A DNA stretch of 17,863 nucleotides from Blautia sp. (GTDB taxonomy: Bacteria; Bacillota; Clostridia; Lachnospirales; Lachnospiraceae): contig JAUUSJ010000082.1 of assembly GCA_030841965.1 (NCBI GenBank), positions 1 through 17,863 of the forward strand, given 5' to 3'. Within the stretch, counting starts at the first letter, position 1. Every line of letters starts with the position of its first letter. The position numbers and the translations under genes are program-made. Below are positions 14,270-17,863 of this stretch, in pieces. The notes below the pieces were generated by a model. The model saw nothing but the letters and a program-made list of their open reading frames with translations. It searched no databases and was not told where the DNA came from.

Positions 14270-15097
14270 TTAGTTCATCCCCCTTCCAATTTTACACTGA
14301 TGTTCTTCCTCCTTGAACATACCCTGTCTCTTCATACACTGGTCAAAATCAACTAAGAAGCCATCAAAGTCTGGTCCATCTACACAGGCAAATTTCGTCT
14401 CGCCACCTACTGTGACACGACATCCACCGCACATACCTGTTCCGTCAATCATAATAGGATTTAAAGAAACCATTGTGTGAAGATTGATTGGCTGAGTTAC
14501 TTTGACAACATTTTTCATCATAATGAGTGGACCGATAGCGATACATTCATCATATACCTCTCCCTTATCTAAGAGGTCTTGAAGCACCGTTGTGACAAAG
14601 CCCTTTGTTCCGAGACTTCCGTCATCTGTAGCGATATATACATTATCACAAAACTCCTCAAACTTCTCTGCCAAAAGGACGTACTCTGCGCTTTTTCCAC
14701 CGATAATAACATCAACTTTTGTTCCAAGCTCTGCCAATTTGCGAAGCTGTGGATAAAGTGGAGCTGCTCCGACACCGCCTGCCACACCGATTACTTTATT
14801 CTCTTTCTTCTCTAAAGCTGCTGGTACCCCAAGAGGACCGACAAAATCTGCCACATACTCCCCTTCTTTTTTCTTACTGAGTAATTCCGTTGAGTATCCA
14901 ACTACCTGATAAATAATCGTAACTGTATTCGCCTCTCTATCATAGTCAGCAATCGTGAGAGGTACTCTCTCCCCATCCTCGTCCACACGGATGATAATAA
15001 ACTGACCTGGCTCGCATTTTCTAGCTACAAAAGGAGCTTCGATTTCCATAAGCTCCACTGCATTGTTAAGCGTCTGTTTTTTCACAATCTTATACAT
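14270..15097 (-). CDS. nfnA: NfnA-type small subunit, ferredoxin-NADP+ reductase-like flavoprotein
   Basis: A 275-residue protein of the ferredoxin-NADP reductase superfamily (also the family of dihydroorotate dehydrogenase electron-transfer subunits). The FAD-binding R-V-P-L-T-I-A segment is at 44-50 and the nucleotide motif G-V-A-G-G-V-G-A-A-P-L at 104-114. The [2Fe-2S] ligands D218, C223, C226 and C238 match the Asp-plus-three-Cys pattern known from Thermotoga NfnA. The frame opens to 15166, but the ATG at 15097 follows GAGGTGG by eight bases and starts Y-K-I-V, the family N-terminus. The stop (TAA) is one base before the nfnB ATG. No pyrD or pyrK-linked gene is nearby, arguing against a pyrimidine role. 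Confidence 0.9.
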   Translation of the reverse strand: MYKIVKKQTLNNAVELMEIEAPFVARKCEPGQFIIIRVDEDGERVPLTIADYDREANTVTIIYQVVGYSTELLSKKKEGEYVADFVGPLGVPAALEKKENKVIGVAGGVGAAPLYPQLRKLAELGTKVDVIIGGKSAEYVLLAEKFEEFCDNVYIATDDGSLGTKGFVTTVLQDLLDKGEVYDECIAIGPLIMMKNVVKVTQPINLHTMVSLNPIMIDGTGMCGGCRVTVGGETKFACVDGPDFDGFLVDFDQCMKRQGMFKEEEHQCKIGRGMN

Positions 15098-15202
15098 TTG
15101 CTTTACCACCTCTTTAAATTTTAATTGCAACATCCACCCGATTTCAGTTTTTCTCAACTTTTTCAAATTCCCTTACTGTATTTGTACATGCGTTGCTTAT
15201 CT

Positions 15203-15231
15203 ATTATACAATAAACGACTTTATTTGTGAA
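15203..15231 (-). promoter_or_regulatory. Promoter of the nfnAB operon
   Basis: A perfect TATAAT (15203-15208, minus strand) lies 17 bases after TTCACA (15226-15231), a one-mismatch -35. This gives a leader of about 100 nt. Between here and the groEL terminator the sequence is AT-rich and shows nothing else. Confidence 0.8.
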
Positions 15232-15344
15232 GTTTTTTCTCAATATTCTTCGATAAGTCTTTTGAAATCTCGCAGTCAATCTATATTATCATTTGTATTT
15301 TGTAAAATATTTTATTTTAAAAATAGTGAAATAGACGCCAAAAC

Positions 15345-15456
15345 TTACCAAAAACGAAGAGCTACCAGAAATAAAACTCTCTCTTAAACGATACTTCAAA
15401 CTCCCTTTTTGAATTATCATAGTTAAGAAAAAGGTTTATTTCCGATAGCTCCTTTT
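15345..15456 (-). terminator. Long imperfect palindrome, probable groESL terminator
   Basis: Arms of about 32 bases, 15357-15388 and 15422-15455, are imperfect inverted repeats sharing GAGCTA, then GAAATAAA, then CTTAA. Between them TTCAAA/TTTGAA makes an inner stem. On the minus strand the structure is followed by CTTCG and five Ts. A further small stem, AATCAA/TTGATT (15458-15479), lies between it and the groEL stop. The arm sequence resembles one arm of the guaB terminator (GGAGCTGCCGGAATA), so the two may share ancestry. Confidence 0.65.
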
Positions 15457-15491
15457 CAATCAACGAATAAAGATTGATTCATTTATATCGA

Positions 15492-17117
15492 TTACATCAT
15501 TCCCATTCCGCCGCCTGCTGCTGCAGTCTGAGCTGGGTTTTCTTCTTTGATATCAGCTACTACGGATTCTGTTGTGAGTAATGTGGAAGCTACGCTTGTT
15601 GCATTTTGAAGAGCGCTTCTTGTTACTTTAGCTGGGTCAATAATACCTGAGTCAATCATATTTACATACTCTTCTTTCAATGCGTCAAATCCAACTCCAA
15701 CTTCGCTCTCTTTTACCTTATTAATAATAACAGCACCCTCTAATCCAGCGTTTGCTACGATATGGAATAATGGAGCCTCCAATGCCTTTAAGATGATTTC
15801 AGCACCAGTTTTCTCATCACCAGACAATGTTGCGACTAATTTCTCTACTTCCTTGGAAGCGTGGATATAAGCGGAACCACCACCAGCGATAATTCCCTCT
15901 TCTACTGCTGCCTTTGTAGCTGCCAAAGCGTCTTCCATACGAAGTTTGCTTTCCTTCATCTCTGTCTCTGTCGCTGCACCTACGCGGATAACTGCAACGC
16001 CGCCAGATAATTTTGCAAGTCTTTCTTGTAATTTTTCTTTATCAAACTCAGATGTTGTCTCATCAATCTGGCTTCTGATTTGGGCGATTCTCGCATCGAT
16101 GCTTGCTTTATCACCGCTGCCGTCCACGATAACTGTTGTCTCTTTTTCTACCTTAACAGATTTTGCACGTCCAAGCTGGTCAAGTGTTGTCTCTTTTAAG
16201 TCAAGTCCTAATTCCTCAGAGATAACCTGTCCGCCTGTCAAGATTGCGATATCTTCAAGCATTGCTTTTCTTCTGTCGCCGTATCCTGGAGCCTTTACAC
16301 CAACTACCTGGAATGTTCCACGCAATTTATTAACGATAAGTGTTGTCAATGCCTCGCCCTCGATATCTTCTGCGATGATTAATAACTTAGCTCCGCTTTG
16401 TACAACCTGCTCTAATAGTGGAAGAATCTCCTGAATATTAGAAATCTTCTTATCTGTGATTAAGATATATGGGTCCTCAAGCTCTGCAACCATTTTCTCC
16501 ATATCTGTTGACATATATGCGGAAATATATCCACGGTCAAACTGCATACCTTCTACAAGGTCAAGCTCTGTCTGCATTGTCTTAGATTCCTCGATTGTGA
16601 TAACGCCATCTTTGGAAACCTTTTCCATAGCATCCGCTACGAGTTCTCCAACCATCTCGTCTCCAGCGGAGATAGATGCAACCTTTGCAATCTGCTCTTT
16701 TCCACCGACAGTACTGCTCATATCACTGATTGCCTGAACAGCTGTATCTGTCGCTTTTTTCATACCTTTTCTTAAGATAATAGGATTTGCGCCAGCTGCC
16801 AAGTTTTTCATACCTGCATTAATCATAGCTTGTGCAAGCACTGTAGCTGTTGTTGTTCCATCACCTGCTACATCATTTGTCTTTGTCGCTACTTCTTTTA
16901 CAATCTGTGCTCCCATATTCTCGAAAGCATCCTCAAGCTCGATGTCTTTTGCGATTGTAACACCGTCATTTGTGATAAGTGGTGTTCCAAAAGATTTTGC
17001 CAATACGACATTACGTCCTTTTGGTCCCAATGTTACTCTAACTGTATCTGCTAATTGATTTACACCTGCTTCTAACGCTTTTCTTGCCTCAGCACCATAT
17101 TTAATTTCCTTTGACAT
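15492..17117 (-). CDS. groL: Chaperonin GroEL
   Basis: A 541-residue 60-kDa chaperonin that folds proteins in an ATP-driven double ring with GroES. It starts A-K-E/S-K-E-I-K-Y-G style (M-S-K-E-I-K-Y-G-A-E-A-R) and carries the ATP motif G-D-G-T-T-T-A (85-91) with D86 catalytic. The chaperonin signature A-A-V-E-E-G-I-I-A-G-G-G is in the expected place near residue 405, D-P-A-K-V-T-R follows in the C-terminal equatorial domain, and the tail ends G-G-G-M-G-M-M. Length is normal. AGGAGG precedes the ATG. It is the second gene after groES, 39 bases apart, under CIRCE control. Confidence 0.99.
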   Translation of the reverse strand: MSKEIKYGAEARKALEAGVNQLADTVRVTLGPKGRNVVLAKSFGTPLITNDGVTIAKDIELEDAFENMGAQIVKEVATKTNDVAGDGTTTATVLAQAMINAGMKNLAAGANPIILRKGMKKATDTAVQAISDMSSTVGGKEQIAKVASISAGDEMVGELVADAMEKVSKDGVITIEESKTMQTELDLVEGMQFDRGYISAYMSTDMEKMVAELEDPYILITDKKISNIQEILPLLEQVVQSGAKLLIIAEDIEGEALTTLIVNKLRGTFQVVGVKAPGYGDRRKAMLEDIAILTGGQVISEELGLDLKETTLDQLGRAKSVKVEKETTVIVDGSGDKASIDARIAQIRSQIDETTSEFDKEKLQERLAKLSGGVAVIRVGAATETEMKESKLRMEDALAATKAAVEEGIIAGGGSAYIHASKEVEKLVATLSGDEKTGAEIILKALEAPLFHIVANAGLEGAVIINKVKESEVGVGFDALKEEYVNMIDSGIIDPAKVTRSALQNATSVASTLLTTESVVADIKEENPAQTAAAGGGMGMM

Positions 17118-17156
17118 ATCTAATTCCTCCTAAATTTAGAATTTTTCTTATTTTTA

Positions 17157-17429
17157 TTATTCTACTACTGCGAGAATGTCATTTTGTTTTACAATGATAT
17201 ATTCCTCGTCTTCTAACTTCACATTTGTTCCTGCGTATTTGGAGTAGATAACTTTCTGTCCAATCGCTACTTCCATCTTCACTTCTTCTGTGCCAGGTCC
17301 AACTGCCACTACCTCAGCCTCCTGTGGCTTTTCCTGTGTAGCACTTGTCAATACAATACCTGATTTTGTTGTTGTCTCTGCCTCTAACTGTTTTAATACA
17401 ACTCTGTCTCCTAATGGTACTAACTTCAT
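17157..17429 (-). CDS. groS: Co-chaperonin GroES
   Basis: A 90-residue lid protein of the GroEL chamber. It begins L-V-P-L-G-D-R-V-V-L-K, the family hallmark, with the mobile loop at about 16-34 (E-A-E-T-T-T-K-S-G-I-V-L) that binds GroEL, and V-V-A-V-G-P-G near 40-46. K-V-I-Y-S-K-Y-A-G-T follows at 59-68. AAGGAGG stands nine bases before the ATG. It opens the heat-shock operon; its 115-nt leader contains CIRCE and an additional hairpin. Confidence 0.98.
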   Translation of the reverse strand: MKLVPLGDRVVLKQLEAETTTKSGIVLTSATQEKPQEAEVVAVGPGTEEVKMEVAIGQKVIYSKYAGTNVKLEDEEYIIVKQNDILAVVE

Positions 17430-17487
17430 AATAGAACCTCCTTATATTCTTCTTTACTTTCTATGTTTACCTATTTTTTCTCTTTTG

Positions 17488-17510
17488 AAAGGAATTTCTC
17501 AAATTCCTTT
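17488..17510 (-). promoter_or_regulatory. Perfect hairpin in the groES leader
   Basis: AAAGGAATTT and AAATTCCTTT are perfect 10-base arms with a 3-nt loop, one base away from CIRCE. It would be transcribed into the 5' leader, about 45 bases upstream of the ribosome binding site. It has no T-run (GAAAAGAG follows on the minus strand), so it is not a terminator. A role in mRNA stability or temperature response is possible but unproven. Confidence 0.7.
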
Positions 17511-17511
17511 G

Positions 17512-17538
17512 TTAGCACTCGTTTTAGTTGAGTGCTAA
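17512..17538 (-). promoter_or_regulatory. CIRCE operator (HrcA binding site)
   Basis: TTAGCACTC, nine bases, GAGTGCTAA: an exact match to the CIRCE consensus. It lies about seven bases past the predicted transcription start of groES. Known biology: HrcA represses groESL from this site and is released by heat or unfolded-protein load. hrcA itself is not in the window. Confidence 0.98.
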
Positions 17539-17540
17539 TC

Positions 17541-17560
17541 AACTAATACATATATTAGTT
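17541..17560. promoter_or_regulatory. Second inverted repeat over the groES -10 element
   Basis: AACTAATA and TATTAGTT are perfect 8-base arms with four bases between. It begins two bases from CIRCE and covers the -10 TAATAT. It does not match the CtsR heptad direct repeat. It may be an extra operator or chance in AT-rich DNA. Confidence 0.5.
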
Positions 17561-17580
17561 TGTTTTCCCGATAATTGCAA
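17552..17580 (-). promoter_or_regulatory. Sigma-A type promoter of groESL
   Basis: TTGCAA (17575-17580) and TAATAT (17552-17557) on the minus strand are 17 bases apart, placing the transcript start near 17545, directly before CIRCE. This is the usual arrangement for HrcA control. Confidence 0.7.
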
Positions 17581-17626
17581 CTTTAAAATAAAGCGAATTT
17601 TCGTATTTTTAAGCAATATCTATTAT

Positions 17627-17652
17627 ATTCTCTTTTATTCTCTTTTATTCTC
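17627..17652. repeat. Short tandem repeat, unit ATTCTCTTTT
   Basis: Two full 10-base copies and a third partial copy (ATTCTC) run head to tail in the AT-rich stretch between the groES promoter and the end repeat. Likely replication slippage; no function apparent. Confidence 0.7.
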
Positions 17653-17662
17653 ATTATATCTG

Positions 17663-17863
17663 TTATTTTTGAAATTTAAATTCTACTATTGAGTGAGGTG
17701 GGGACAGACGCAAAGAGAGCCCGTCAATATGTCCTCTAAAAACACGTTCGTTCCCACGTTTTTTCGACATACGCCGATATATGCCGCTTCCCACAAACTC
17801 GCACCTTTGGTGCGGGGGCAATGCTCCAGCGGCAAAGCTAAGTATATCGAAAAACCGCTCCAC
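17663..17863 (-). other. Repeat-borne open reading frame, open at the window edge
   Basis: A minus-strand frame of 66 codons to a TAA at 17663-17665, still open at the window end (a GTG happens to be the last codon). The stretch S-K-K-R-G-N-E-R-V-F-R-G is matched in copy A by S-K-N-R-G-N-E-R-V-F-G-G. No ribosome binding site can be judged. Two of the four repeat differences are silent in this frame. I do not recognise a domain. It may simply be a frame that happens to be open across a structured repeat, so I do not call it a gene. Confidence 0.3.
17688..17863 (-). repeat. Dispersed structured repeat, copy B (cut by window end)
   Basis: 17705-17767 is the inverted match of bases 1-63. Upstream in its own (minus) orientation lies a highly paired part absent from copy A only because the window starts there. 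Pairings: 17757-17772 with 17842-17857 (16 positions, one mismatch, one G-U), TGCCGCT/AGCGGCA (17782-17788, 17828-17834) and CGCACC/GGTGCG with a 3-nt loop (17800-17814). An alternative fold pairs 17766-17771 with 17728-17733 and 17758-17763 with 17738-17743. The structure suggests an RNA or cruciform-forming mobile element. Confidence 0.8.

Noticed and set aside
15193..15387. 64-codon plus-strand frame in the gap between nfnA and groEL
   Set aside because: Lies across the nfnA promoter and part of the groEL terminator palindrome; no ribosome binding site and random-looking protein.
15946..16434. 162-codon plus-strand frame inside groEL
   Set aside because: Serine- and threonine-rich antisense shadow of groEL, a common artefact of its codon pattern.
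1..17863. CRISPR array, prophage, insertion sequence or tRNA/rRNA genes
   Set aside because: Looked for spaced direct repeats, transposase or integrase motifs, and tRNA-like cloverleaf ends in the gaps; none seen.

Overview
The window looks like ordinary core chromosome of a low-GC, Gram-positive anaerobe of the Clostridia, most likely a Lachnospiraceae member. The evidence is the gene content: RNase J, an IreB/RuvX/DUF1292 cluster, HrcA/CIRCE-type groESL control, an NfnAB-type flavoprotein pair, ThiI without a rhodanese domain beside a cysteine desulfurase, and HPr-like small proteins. Genus cannot be settled from this sequence. No phage, transposase, CRISPR array or rRNA/tRNA gene was seen. 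Fifteen recognisable genes lie on the minus strand and two small ones on the plus strand.

Layout, in the minus-strand reading direction from high to low coordinates. (1) 17430-17863: a structured dispersed repeat, then the groES promoter with CIRCE and two further inverted repeats. (2) groES-groEL (17429-15492), ending in a long imperfect palindrome that acts as a terminator candidate. (3) A promoter at 15203-15231 drives nfnA-nfnB and a two-helix membrane protein (15097-12315), closed by a strong terminator at 12261-12300. (4) guaB (11829-10378) has its own promoter and a leader of about 250 nt rich in stem-loops, and a terminator follows. (5) A cysteine desulfurase and thiI (10169-7798) form a sulfur-transfer pair. 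(6) On the plus strand, 6920-7782, two tandem HPr-like proteins lack the catalytic histidine. (7) mtaB (6653-5334). (8) A promoter over the mtaB stop codon starts a seven-gene cluster: IreB-family protein, ruvX, DUF1292 protein, RNase J, YlbF-family protein, trmR-like methyltransferase, and trhP-like U32 protein (5273-127).

How the genes fit together: several act on RNA, especially tRNA. MtaB methylthiolates t6A37, ThiI plus the cysteine desulfurase make 4-thiouridine, and the TrhP/TrmR pair is expected to make 5-methoxyuridine at wobble position 34. RNase J with a YlbF-family protein points to mRNA decay. GroESL, NfnAB (NADH/ferredoxin/NADPH electron exchange) and GuaB (GMP synthesis) are separate housekeeping units.

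The most unusual features are non-coding. The two ends of the window carry inverted copies of one repeat (63 nt, 4 mismatches), which suggests the window is a contig broken at a dispersed element. The gene-free gaps hold large palindromes, some able to form competing stems or to cover a ribosome binding site. The pair of His-less HPr paralogs is the most interesting protein-coding item. I did not find a clear new multi-gene system.
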